Positions 34,853 through 43,711 of a stretch of DNA of 64,000 nucleotides are shown here, in pieces. Source of the DNA: Eggerthellaceae bacterium (GTDB lineage: Bacteria; Actinomycetota; Coriobacteriia; Coriobacteriales; Eggerthellaceae); assembly GCA_910575165.1 (NCBI GenBank), contig CAJTDS010000015.1, positions 1-64,000 on the forward strand, given 5' to 3'. Under the pieces are notes generated by a model, which saw only the letters and a program-made list of their open reading frames with translations, did no database searches and was not told the DNA's origin. The stretch's first letter is position 1. The number at the start of each line of letters is the position of its first letter. The position numbers were made by a program, and so were the translations under genes.

Positions 34853-36202
34853 CTAGCCGCGCTGCTCGATGGGCACGTACTCGCGATGCAGGCTGCCCAC
34901 AACCTTGTAGGCGGGGCGGATGATGCGCTTGCCGGACACGATCTCCTCGAAGCGGTGCGCCGCCCAGCCGGGCATGCGCGCGCAGGCGAACAGCGGCGTG
35001 AACAGCTCGTCGGGAATGCCCATCATGGAGTAGACGAAGCCGGAGTACATGTCCACGTTGGCGCACATGTCCTTGCTCGTGCCCTTCTCCTGCAGAATGA
35101 CCTGCGGGGCTAGCCGCTCGATGGATTCCAGCAGCTTGAACTCGGCTTCGAACTCGGTGCCCTCGGCCAGCTGCGAGGCGAAGCGCTTGCAGATGACCGC
35201 GCGCGGGTCGCTCTTGGTATACACCGCGTGCCCCATGCCGTACACCAGGCCCGACTTGTCGTAGGCCTGCTTGTTCACGATCTTGGCCAGGTACGCTGCC
35301 ACCTCGTCCTCGTTGGACCAGTCCTTCACCGCCTGCTTGATCTCGGCCTGCATGGCACGCACCTGGTGGTTGGCGCCGCCGTGCTTGCGGCCCTTGAGCG
35401 AGCCCAGGGCTGCGGCGTAGGTGGAGTAGGGGTCGGTGTCGGAGGAGGTGAGCACGCGCGTGGTGAACGTAGAGTTGTTGCCGCCGCCGTGTTCCGCGTG
35501 CAGGCACAGCATGATGTCGAGCGTCCGGGCCTCTTCAGGCGTAAAGGAGCGATCGGGACGCAGCATTGACAGGATGGTCTCAGCCGTGGACTGCCCCGGT
35601 ACGAAGCGGTGCATGATCATGGACTCGTTGGCGTAGCGGGCGCGCACGGCATAGTAGCTGAGCACCATGATGCGCGGCAGGCGCGAGATGAGCGACAGGG
35701 CGGCGTGGATCTCGTGCTCGGCGGAGCGCTCCTCGGCGTCGTTGTCATAGGCGTACAGCAGCAGGGCCGAGCGGGCCAGCATATTCATGATGTCGGGCGG
35801 CGTGTCGCGCATGATCATTGAGGCGGTGAAGCCGTCGGGCAGCTCGCGTTGGGAATCGATCTCGGCCACGAAGCGGTCCAGCTGCTCCTGCGTGGGAAGC
35901 GACCCCATAAGCAGCAGATAGGCCACCTCCTCGAATCCGAAGCAGCGGTTGGATCCCTCGTCGCCCAGCAGGTCGTATACGTCGTAGCCGCGGTAGGTCA
36001 GATGGCCCTCGTCGGCCACCTTAACATTATCGGACATTACGTAGCCGTGCACGTTGGAGACATTCGTAATGCCAGCAATGACGCCCGTGCCGTCGGCGTT
36101 GCGCAGGCCGCGCTTCACGTCGAAGCGCTCGTAGCCGCCGGCGTCCACGGAGTTGATGGCCATGAAGTTCTCGTAAAGGGCAAGCTTGCCGTCCGTCGCC
36201 AC
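34853..36202 (-). CDS. gltA: Citrate synthase
   Basis: A 449-residue enzyme joining acetyl-CoA and oxaloacetate. Active-site residues lie in CLHAEHGGGNNSTFTTRV (His), YGMGHAVYTKSDPRA (His) and DMYSGFVYSMMGIP (Asp). The N-terminus (about 60 residues before GHLTYRGYDVYDL) is longer than in the classical small form, as in other anaerobe citrate synthases. The start is the GTG at 36202 after GAAAGGAG. No other TCA-cycle gene is adjacent; it probably serves glutamate synthesis. Confidence 0.92.
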   Translation of the reverse strand: MATDGKLALYENFMAINSVDAGGYERFDVKRGLRNADGTGVIAGITNVSNVHGYVMSDNVKVADEGHLTYRGYDVYDLLGDEGSNRCFGFEEVAYLLLMGSLPTQEQLDRFVAEIDSQRELPDGFTASMIMRDTPPDIMNMLARSALLLYAYDNDAEERSAEHEIHAALSLISRLPRIMVLSYYAVRARYANESMIMHRFVPGQSTAETILSMLRPDRSFTPEEARTLDIMLCLHAEHGGGNNSTFTTRVLTSSDTDPYSTYAAALGSLKGRKHGGANHQVRAMQAEIKQAVKDWSNEDEVAAYLAKIVNKQAYDKSGLVYGMGHAVYTKSDPRAVICKRFASQLAEGTEFEAEFKLLESIERLAPQVILQEKGTSKDMCANVDMYSGFVYSMMGIPDELFTPLFACARMPGWAAHRFEEIVSGKRIIRPAYKVVGSLHREYVPIEQRG

Positions 36203-36450
36203 AGGCAGCTCCTTTCAATCGATTCAGCCGCCGAAGAGGGGCCGTCGTCAATCCATTCCGAATCATGGTAGCGCACCTTGGGCCGCTTGCGGAGCTGAAA
36301 CCCCGCAGGGTCGGCGGCGCACCACAATTGCCCGCCCTCATGCCCCGCAGGCGCGCATCGTCGGGAAGGCGCACGGCCCTTCTGTGGCACGAGCGGGAGC
36401 CTTCCGCTACAATATACTACCGCCTGGACGAAAACTCGCTTTGGAGACGA
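36203..36450 (+). promoter_or_regulatory. Promoter region of the divergent citrate synthase and LuxR genes
   Basis: A TACAAT (36408-36413) overlapping TATACT (36413-36418) lies about 35 bases ahead of the LuxR start, a reasonable -10 region. No other element stands out. Confidence 0.4.
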
Positions 36451-37944
36451 ATGACCGTTTCGCGCACATACCTGGTGCTCTCCGCGCTTTCCCTTGCGTG
36501 CTACTGGTCGTTCTTCGCGCTGATGCCCTTCCCCGTCGACCTGTTCTCCGAAGTCGACGGAAGGACCCTCGAATCTTCGTTTTTCCTTGCTCTCGTGCTG
36601 TCGCTGTGCTTCTGCTCCGCCGCGACGGGTATAGCCGGCAACCGCGGGGGCCGCCTATCGGCGTCGCGCGGGGCCCTCGTCGGCACGTTCTCGCTGTTCC
36701 TCGCCACCGTGATCGTATCTGCGGCGCTCAAGGCGCTCGGCGTCGTCGCATCTATTCCCTGGGTCCTTGCCTATGCGGTGCTGTTCGGCTTGTACGGGTT
36801 CGTGCTGTCCGTCTGGGTCTGCGCGCTGCTCGCCGTCTTCGACAACGGACGGGCGGCGCTGCTGCTGGCCTTCTCGCTGCTGCTCTCCACCATCATCGGA
36901 GGAGTCGTGGGCCTGCTGGACGAATTCGGCGTAGATAGCACCACGAGCTACGTCATGATGCTCGCGGCCGGGCCGCTCTGCCTGGCCGCCGGAGCGATGG
37001 CGCCCGCCGCCGTCCGCAGCGTACCCGACGGCGCAATCGACCCGAACGCCCCCCTGTCGGCAGGAGGGGCGCACGGCTTCGCCCCCTCGCCCCTCCTGCT
37101 GTCCGCCATCTGCGTGTTCTACCTGATCGGCAGCGCCGCCTTCATGAACATCTCCACGGGCTCGCAAGGCACCGGATGGTTCGCGAACGGCTGGACTCAT
37201 TACGGCATCAGCCTGGTCCTCTACGGCGCCCTCATCCTCAGCGTGGCCTGGAATGCCAAGCGCGAGCGCACCGCCATCCCGTGGTTCGCCTTCTTCCTGC
37301 TGTGCGTCGCCTGCCTCTACGTCGTCGCGCTCTTCTATCCGCAGGCGGCCGCCTTCTGCCAGGTGATAATCCTGCCCAGTCGGCCCATGGCCTTCGTGCT
37401 GCTCTGGGCGGCGGTCACCTACTGGCAACGCGACCGGAGCTGGGGTTTTTGGACCTGCGCGTGCATCGTCCCCGCGACCGTCCTGGGCATCGACCTGCTC
37501 ACGCAGCTCGGCGAGCCGCTGGCCGCGTCCCCCGAGCAGTACCCCACGCTGGTCAGCGCCGTCACGTTGGTCACGGCCTTCGCGATGACAGCCGGGCTCG
37601 TGCTCATGACCGTCCAGCTCATCGGCAGCCTCTCGTCCTGTGCGTCCGTCGCCGAAGCGCCCGCCGACGTCTCCCGCCCGCTTGGGACCGATTCCCACGG
37701 CAACGAGTGCTCCGTCTTCGACGAAATCGCGCGCAGCCACGGCCTGTCCAAGCGGGAGCGCGAGGTCATGGAGCTGCTTGTCCAGGGGAATACCCAGAAG
37801 CGCATCGCCCAGGAGATGGTCGTGTCCATCAACAGCGTGCAAACCTATGCGAAGGGTCTGTACCGCAAGCTGGGCATCCATTCCCGCCAGGAGCTGATCG
37901 ACCTGGTGCAGACGGCGCAGCGGCAAATGGAAGCGGGGGCCTGA
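36451..37944 (+). CDS. LuxR-family transcriptional regulator with 12 membrane helices
   Basis: A 497-residue protein from the ATG at 36451 (GGAGACGA site). About 12 hydrophobic segments form two bundles, followed by a C-terminal LuxR DNA-binding domain (LSKREREVMELLVQGNTQKR, then QTYAKGLYRKLGIH). This plan is typical of Eggerthellaceae, where such sensors sit beside genes for exported reductases and probably control them in response to an extracellular substrate. The convergent neighbour is exactly such a flavoprotein. A GGGGGCCT/AGGCCCCC hairpin overlaps the stop. Confidence 0.88.
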   Translation: MTVSRTYLVLSALSLACYWSFFALMPFPVDLFSEVDGRTLESSFFLALVLSLCFCSAATGIAGNRGGRLSASRGALVGTFSLFLATVIVSAALKALGVVASIPWVLAYAVLFGLYGFVLSVWVCALLAVFDNGRAALLLAFSLLLSTIIGGVVGLLDEFGVDSTTSYVMMLAAGPLCLAAGAMAPAAVRSVPDGAIDPNAPLSAGGAHGFAPSPLLLSAICVFYLIGSAAFMNISTGSQGTGWFANGWTHYGISLVLYGALILSVAWNAKRERTAIPWFAFFLLCVACLYVVALFYPQAAAFCQVIILPSRPMAFVLLWAAVTYWQRDRSWGFWTCACIVPATVLGIDLLTQLGEPLAASPEQYPTLVSAVTLVTAFAMTAGLVLMTVQLIGSLSSCASVAEAPADVSRPLGTDSHGNECSVFDEIARSHGLSKREREVMELLVQGNTQKRIAQEMVVSINSVQTYAKGLYRKLGIHSRQELIDLVQTAQRQMEAGA

Positions 37945-38028
37945 CGGCGAATCGCCCAGGCCCCCGATCGTACCCGCTTCCGCCAAACGGCGTCGCGCAT
38001 TTGCTCGCCTAACGTTGCGTCGGCGCTC

Positions 38029-39732
38029 CTACCAGACGGTGATCTCGTGGTCGCACATCTCGGGCGTCTGCCACGCGAATTTGCCGTCCTGGTCCTTGAA
38101 CAGGTCGGACACCTGCTCGAAGCCGCCGGGCTTCTTCGGCTCCATGCCGCCGGTCAGCGCGTTGATGACCGTGTAGCGTCCCGCCGTGAAGATATGCGCG
38201 TTGGAGAAGCCGCCCGGCATGTTCCAGTTGATGCCGCCGCAGGGGTTGCCCGCCTGGATGCCGGCGGCCCAAAGATGCGGAATGGGCTGGCCTTCGTCGT
38301 CGATCACGCGGTAGAACTCGTCCACCATGACGCCGGCGTTGATGCCCGACATGGCGATGTCGCCTTTGATGCAGAAGAACGGAGGCGTATCGATGGCGCA
38401 CATGTCCGATCCCGGCACGCCGAAGTCGTCGTCGCGTCCCTGGGCGCACAGCTCGTTGTAACGCTTGATGGAGGCCACGCCGGCCTCGACCGGCATGCCC
38501 GCGTTCTCGCACAGCTCCTCCAGCGTGTTGCCGGACACCACGATTTCGGCGTCCATCCACGCCGACCCCTCACCCACGAGCGCCACCGCGGGCACGCCGG
38601 GCAGACCCTTGAACCCGCCTTCGACCTTCGAATCGAAGATGCGGTAGTGAATGCCGCCGTCCTTGGGCTGGAAGGTCTGGGCCATGGCGCCGTTCAAGCT
38701 GGACATGGGGATGTTCTCGTTGCAGAAGCGGTTGCCGTGGGCATCGAGCGCCAGGAAGTTGTAGAACATGAACGGTCCGATATAGTTGGTGTGGATCTGG
38801 CGCGCGTGGCCCAGCGGCGCCATGCGGCCGCCGGCCAGAATGCCCATGATGTGCCCGTCTCCGGTATGGTTGATGAGGCACACGGGGAACGCCATGGAGT
38901 CGCGCAGGTTGCGGCTAACCATGGAATCGTTGTTCATGTAGTCGCCCGCGGCCAGGACCACGCCCTTGGTGGCGTTGAGCTTGATGTAGGAGCCGTCGGC
39001 CTTCTTGCCGATGGCGCCGGTGACCGTGCCGTCCTCGGCCTGCACCAGCTGCACGCACGGCGTGGAGTAATAGAACGTGGCGCCCTGCTGCTCGGCCACC
39101 TTGGCCAGCGCGGTCATCAGGTCGTTGTTGGAGGCCTGGGTCACGTCACAGACGGCGACTATTCCGCCGTCGTCGTAGGAGATGGTCGAAGACGTCAGGT
39201 ACTCGACCGGCTCGATGCCGGCGGCGCGGCCCTGGGCGACGACCCACGGCACCGCCTCCTCGGCGTAGCGGACGTAGTAGTCGAAGAGCTTGTTGTTGAT
39301 GCGCCAATCGTTGCGCTCGGCCCAGCTGCTGCGCCAGCGCGAGATGCCCGCCGGGTTCGATTCGGCGTTCACCACGAAGGAGGCGCCGTTGCCGTTCGCG
39401 GACACGGCGGCTTCCTTCTGCAGGCAAGCCACGCTCGCCCCCTCCTCGACGGCGGTCAGAACGGCCGGCACGCCAGCGCAACCAGCACCCACGACCACGA
39501 TGTCGTAGGTCTGCTCCTCGGCAAAATCCGTGATGGGCTCGAGCTCCACGACGCTGAAATCGAAGTCGGACTCCTTCAGGTCCAAGGGCAGCGGTTTCGT
39601 CGCCGCCTGGACGGATACCTCTTCTTTGCCCTTCTGGTTGGTCGGCGCGCATCCGGCAAGACCCGCCAGAGCCGCTCCGGCAGCGAGCGCAGCGCCGCCC
39701 TTCAGAAACCCGCGTCGATTGATGTTCTCCAT
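38029..39732 (-). CDS. Tat-exported FAD-dependent reductase (fumarate reductase flavoprotein-like)
   Basis: A 567-residue enzyme. The twin-arginine signal is NRRGFLKGG (residues about 4-12), ending in a lipobox-like LAGCA, so it is exported and probably lipid-anchored. The FAD-binding motif is DIVVVGAGCAGVPAV, and the C-terminal FAD part has PHLWAAGIQAGNPCGGINW. No flavin-FMN (CXXCH heme or FMN_bind) domain is fused. Relatives reduce fumarate, urocanate or other unsaturated carboxylates; the substrate is unknown. The ATG at 39732 follows GAGGAGG. It converges on the LuxR regulator, its likely controller. Confidence 0.88.
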   Translation of the reverse strand: MENINRRGFLKGGAALAAGAALAGLAGCAPTNQKGKEEVSVQAATKPLPLDLKESDFDFSVVELEPITDFAEEQTYDIVVVGAGCAGVPAVLTAVEEGASVACLQKEAAVSANGNGASFVVNAESNPAGISRWRSSWAERNDWRINNKLFDYYVRYAEEAVPWVVAQGRAAGIEPVEYLTSSTISYDDGGIVAVCDVTQASNNDLMTALAKVAEQQGATFYYSTPCVQLVQAEDGTVTGAIGKKADGSYIKLNATKGVVLAAGDYMNNDSMVSRNLRDSMAFPVCLINHTGDGHIMGILAGGRMAPLGHARQIHTNYIGPFMFYNFLALDAHGNRFCNENIPMSSLNGAMAQTFQPKDGGIHYRIFDSKVEGGFKGLPGVPAVALVGEGSAWMDAEIVVSGNTLEELCENAGMPVEAGVASIKRYNELCAQGRDDDFGVPGSDMCAIDTPPFFCIKGDIAMSGINAGVMVDEFYRVIDDEGQPIPHLWAAGIQAGNPCGGINWNMPGGFSNAHIFTAGRYTVINALTGGMEPKKPGGFEQVSDLFKDQDGKFAWQTPEMCDHEITVW

Positions 39733-39836
39733 GTATACCCTCCTCGAATAGGCTGGAAACGAGACGGCGAGCATGGTCCCATGTTTCGCCCCTGCGCGCT
39801 TCACAAGGAACTGGGAAGAATGGCCCCATCGCCCTC

Positions 39837-39849
39837 ACATAAATTATGT
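39837..39849. promoter_or_regulatory. Palindrome upstream of the flavoprotein gene
   Basis: ACATAAATTATGT, perfect except for the central base, lies 105 bases upstream of the flavoprotein start in an otherwise featureless 300-base spacer. It could be the operator for the LuxR-type regulator (inference). Confidence 0.4.
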
Positions 39850-40036
39850 CAGCGACTTGAACTGGGGAAACGGGAGCACTTTTCTCCGCGCTCCCCGTCG
39901 ATGCCGCTCGGAAAGGCGCGGGCGTGGACGACCCTCCGCCGTAGGCGGCGCGTTCCGTCGGGCTGCGCCTAGGCCCGAGCGCGAAAAAGGCGCCCCCGAG
40001 GGGACGCCTTGCGGTGAAACAGTTGAAGCAGGAAGG

Positions 40037-40186
40037 CTACTTCGCAGCGCCGATGCGGCAGATGGTGGTACCGCAGTCGGGGCACTTGCCCTTGGTGATC
40101 GGCTTGCCGTTCTTGGTCGTGCTCTCGACGGGGTCCTTCATGACCTTCTTTTCCTTGCACTTGACGCAATAAGCTTCGATAGCCAT
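40037..40186 (-). CDS. DUF5679 zinc-ribbon protein
   Basis: A 49-residue protein from the ATG at 40186 (AAAGGG site). Two CxxC pairs, CVKC near the start and CPDC near the end, form a zinc ribbon. The middle (DPVESTTKNGKPITKGKC) is typical of DUF5679. The function is unknown. A longer upstream frame is rejected. Confidence 0.85.
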   Translation of the reverse strand: MAIEAYCVKCKEKKVMKDPVESTTKNGKPITKGKCPDCGTTICRIGAAK

Positions 40187-40335
40187 CTGAAATACCCTTT
40201 CCCGTTCTATGGTGGGCCTCCGCCCACATTCTTCTTTCTTTCCCGAGACCGCAAGGGCGAACCCCCTATGCCCCAGGCACACGGCGGCCTATTATACGCT
40301 TTGCCCTTCGTTTTGCCGAAGGAATTCTTGCATTA

Positions 40336-43300
40336 CTAGATATTCTTGAGCAACTCCATAACGAATGTAGCGTTTTCTTCCAACAGGGCTTCGTCCACGT
40401 TGTCCAGCACGTCGTCCATCTGGGCGAAGAAGGCCGGCTTCTGGCCTGCAACGCCGCACAGGTGCATAGCTTGGCAGCCCTGCTTGGTGGCGTAGGAGGC
40501 CGCCGATTCGTGCCATTTCATCTTGGCCGACCCCACCGACACGCCGGTAGCCTGACTAGCCTTGCGAATGTAGCGGGTCATGCGCGAGGGAACCTTCACG
40601 CTGCGCAAGCGTCCTTCATCGGAGACCACGCACATATCCCCGGCGCCCAGCGACGAGAGCTCCACGATCACAGAACCACGCAGGTCCTGCTGATGCTCAG
40701 CCATAAAGGCGCGCATGCCGCTGTTGCCCGACAGCTCGGAGCCCAGGGCCACGAACCAGATCTCTATGTTCAAGTCAGGGTTGCGGAACTGGTAGATCTG
40801 CCGAAGCTCCTCGGACACCTCGGCGCGGCCCGCGGCGGCCAAAGCGGCCTCTTCGGCGATGTCGCGGGAATCGAGGTCGCCGTTCTCCAGGCGACGGGGC
40901 GTGTAGGCGCCGCCCGACCAGTCGTCCTCGAAGCCGTCGATGCCGAACTCGTTGCGATCGCGGCGCACGCGCCAGGGGTGCTTCGGCTCGGGGGCCTCCT
41001 GGGTCTCGGGCTCGACGAAGCAGCCGCCGGCTGCGAACGAACCGGACTGAGGCTGGCCTGCGAAGGGCTGAGAGGACCGCTGAGCGCCGAGGGCAGCGTC
41101 AGCCGGGTCTTCGGTGCGGAAGCTGTCCCAGCTGCCCCGCTGCGCGCCCACGGTGCGAGCGTCGAAGCTCTCGTCCACGTTGAGCCACTCCTGCGCCGAC
41201 ACTTCCTCGAACTCGTCGGGCTCCTGGTTGTGGCGGAACTTCCCGAAGAAGCGCTGCATGCGAGACTTGGGCATCTCCACGTAGGCCGGTCCGCCGAAGG
41301 TCCCCACGCCGCTTTGGCTGGTCACGTAGTCGGAATCGTCGGCATCGTCGATGATGAAGTCGCCGCCCGCTTCAGCAGACAGGCGCTCTCCCACAGGCGC
41401 GAAGGACACCGTCGCACCGGGAAGGGACGGCTCGGCAGGGGCGGCAGGGGCGACGTCCTGCACCACGGCCACGGCGGCCGCCTCCTGGCTCAGCGCCTCG
41501 TTCACCAGGGCACCGGCCACCGGCGCGAACGACGAGGTGTTGCTGGGGCTGGCCGACACGGCGGGGATGGCGCCGGAAAGGCCGGCCATGGTCGAGCGCA
41601 GCGGAATGCCCACCGAGCCGGTCTTGCCCAGGGAGGGCATGCCCGCGAGGGCGCTGGCCACGGAGCCGTCGGATGCGGCGGAGTCGGACCCGGTCTGCGC
41701 ATGCTCGGCGGCAATGTCGTCCAGCGTGATGGAAGGAAGCATGGACAGCAGGCTCTTGGCCGTGGGCGCCACGCCTTCCTCGGCCAGAGGGGCGCGCTGC
41801 TTGGGCATTTCGGTGATGGGAGCCAGGTTGGCGGCCGAAACGCCAATGGAAGGCAGCGTGATGGGGCGCGGAGCAGCCTGAGGGGTGTCCGGCACCAGCG
41901 AGATGTCGATGCGGCCGCTCGCATCCAAGGGAGCGCGGGTAACGTCCACCCGATGGGCCGTGCGCTGAGCGGCGGCGTCCTGTGCCTCTTCCTTGGCGCC
42001 GGCCACCGCGTCGAGCCACTGCGGAAGGGCTACGGTCTCGGAAGGCTCCGGGACGTCCGAAGGATCGACTGCGGAAGCGGAATCCTGGGGCACCATCTCC
42101 GGTACCGACGACGCGGCGCCGTTGCCGGGAAAGACCCATTGCGGGGCTTTGACCTCGCGAATCTCTTCGCGACCGGCGGAAAGCGTCTCCTCCAGGCGCT
42201 GCTCCACAATCAGGTTGGCCTCGGCGAAGTGGCCGTTGCTCTCCACCACCGCCTGGTCGAGCGCATCGGCGTAGCGGGAACGCTGAACGGGGCGGGTGGG
42301 CGGCTCCTGGCGCTTGGCCTTCTTCTGGGCTTCGGCATACCAATCGGGAACCGCAGGCTGGGAGGAAGGCTGGGCCGAAGCCGCGGGAACGGACTGGAGC
42401 TCCTGGATTTCCTGGGCATAGGCCTCGTCGGCCACGAAATCAGCGGCGTCGTCAGCAGGCGCGGCGGAGGCGGCGGGCGTTACCCCCACTATGGAAGCCG
42501 CCGGCGCAGGGCTTGCAGCCAGGGGCGCGGCGGGGTTGTCGACCACCTCGGCGAACACCGTGGCCGCCCCCTCCACGGGCTGGCCGGTCAGCGCTGCAAT
42601 GGCGGCCTTGGCTGCTGCCAGGCCGTCAGTGGGACGCCCGGCTGCCACCGCTGCTGCAGATACAGCCCCTTGGCGCCCGGTGGCAGCACCGACGGCGCTG
42701 TTGGGATGGGCGGTATGCGAGGAACCCGCATGCATGCGTCCGGAATTCCCCAACGCGGGAGAGGCGTTTTCTGCGACCTCGTACACAAGCTCAGCGCCCT
42801 GCGGCACCACATCGGCGGCGTAGGCGGCCTCCTGGCCGTGCACTAGGGGCTGAGCGCTCTCCTGCTGGGCAGCGATCTCGGCCTCGGGGATGCGACCGGT
42901 CCCCACGCGCTTGGCTACCTCCAACATCACCGCCACGCCGGAGGCGTTGCAGTTCGCCGCATCGTTGTAATGGGCAACCTTGTGCATAATGGAAATGACC
43001 AGCGTGAGCAGACAGAACAGGCAGGCGATAGCCATCAACGCTGTAAGCACCAGCGCAAACGCATCGCCCTCTTCTCCAACCCCCACGAAACGCACCAGCG
43101 CCAGCACGGGTAGCAGCGCCATGGACATGGCCGTCCCCTTCTGGAGAATGGGAAGGACAGACAGGAAAGGCTCGCGCAGCTCGGCGCGTACCTTCCCCGA
43201 GTCGTAGCGGGCCACCAGGATAACCTTGCGCCGCCGCGTACCGCCAGCCTGCTCGGAGTAACCGGGCTCGTAGCGGGCCACCACGTTCTGGCTCACGCCC

Positions 43301-43629
43301 TTGCCCAGAAAGCGGGACAACACCGGGCGGTCTAGCTCCTCCAAAATGAACAGCGCGCCCGCCACCAGCGTGACAGCGACGGCCGCCGGCCATAGAACCG
43401 GCAGGAAGAACGACAGCAACACCACGACCAGGGAAAGCCCGCAGCAGATAGCCCGGGGAAGATCGGGCGAAGGCGCGCTTTCGAAATCCTCCATATGAGC
43501 GGAAAGCCCCGCTTCTTTCTGTATCCGCTCGGTGAGGTAGAGCGCCGCCTGCTGCTCTTCTTCGGTGCCGGCAGGGCGAGGTCCTATTTCGTTGGACAGA
43601 TAGGCAACATGGTCGAGAATCTCCGCCAT
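40336..43629 (-). CDS. Very large membrane protein with a split, degenerate M28 peptidase fold
   Basis: A 1097-residue protein. Residues 16-36 (GPRPAGTEEEQQAALYLTER) open like an M28 aminopeptidase. Two hydrophobic helices lie at 60-96; the first metal strand is VILVARYDSG (137-145), where the expected His is Arg. Two more helices (about 167-215) are inserted before YNDAANCNASGVAVMLEVAK (221-240), the second metal block with Asp kept. A disordered Ala/Pro-rich insert of about 700 residues follows, then the fold resumes with WFVALGSELSGNSGM (the second Glu is Leu) and KWHESAASYA. It is probably not an active peptidase. The ATG at 43629 has an AAGGA site. The dinG-membrane protein unit lies upstream. 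Confidence 0.7.
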   Translation of the reverse strand: MAEILDHVAYLSNEIGPRPAGTEEEQQAALYLTERIQKEAGLSAHMEDFESAPSPDLPRAICCGLSLVVVLLSFFLPVLWPAAVAVTLVAGALFILEELDRPVLSRFLGKGVSQNVVARYEPGYSEQAGGTRRRKVILVARYDSGKVRAELREPFLSVLPILQKGTAMSMALLPVLALVRFVGVGEEGDAFALVLTALMAIACLFCLLTLVISIMHKVAHYNDAANCNASGVAVMLEVAKRVGTGRIPEAEIAAQQESAQPLVHGQEAAYAADVVPQGAELVYEVAENASPALGNSGRMHAGSSHTAHPNSAVGAATGRQGAVSAAAVAAGRPTDGLAAAKAAIAALTGQPVEGAATVFAEVVDNPAAPLAASPAPAASIVGVTPAASAAPADDAADFVADEAYAQEIQELQSVPAASAQPSSQPAVPDWYAEAQKKAKRQEPPTRPVQRSRYADALDQAVVESNGHFAEANLIVEQRLEETLSAGREEIREVKAPQWVFPGNGAASSVPEMVPQDSASAVDPSDVPEPSETVALPQWLDAVAGAKEEAQDAAAQRTAHRVDVTRAPLDASGRIDISLVPDTPQAAPRPITLPSIGVSAANLAPITEMPKQRAPLAEEGVAPTAKSLLSMLPSITLDDIAAEHAQTGSDSAASDGSVASALAGMPSLGKTGSVGIPLRSTMAGLSGAIPAVSASPSNTSSFAPVAGALVNEALSQEAAAVAVVQDVAPAAPAEPSLPGATVSFAPVGERLSAEAGGDFIIDDADDSDYVTSQSGVGTFGGPAYVEMPKSRMQRFFGKFRHNQEPDEFEEVSAQEWLNVDESFDARTVGAQRGSWDSFRTEDPADAALGAQRSSQPFAGQPQSGSFAAGGCFVEPETQEAPEPKHPWRVRRDRNEFGIDGFEDDWSGGAYTPRRLENGDLDSRDIAEEAALAAAGRAEVSEELRQIYQFRNPDLNIEIWFVALGSELSGNSGMRAFMAEHQQDLRGSVIVELSSLGAGDMCVVSDEGRLRSVKVPSRMTRYIRKASQATGVSVGSAKMKWHESAASYATKQGCQAMHLCGVAGQKPAFFAQMDDVLDNVDEALLEENATFVMELLKNI

Positions 43630-43711
43630 ATCCTTGTCCTTTCGTTTGCCTAGTCCCCAGGGGGAATCATATTCGAGCGTAATTACGCACAGTTGTTTTT
43701 AGTATACGCCA

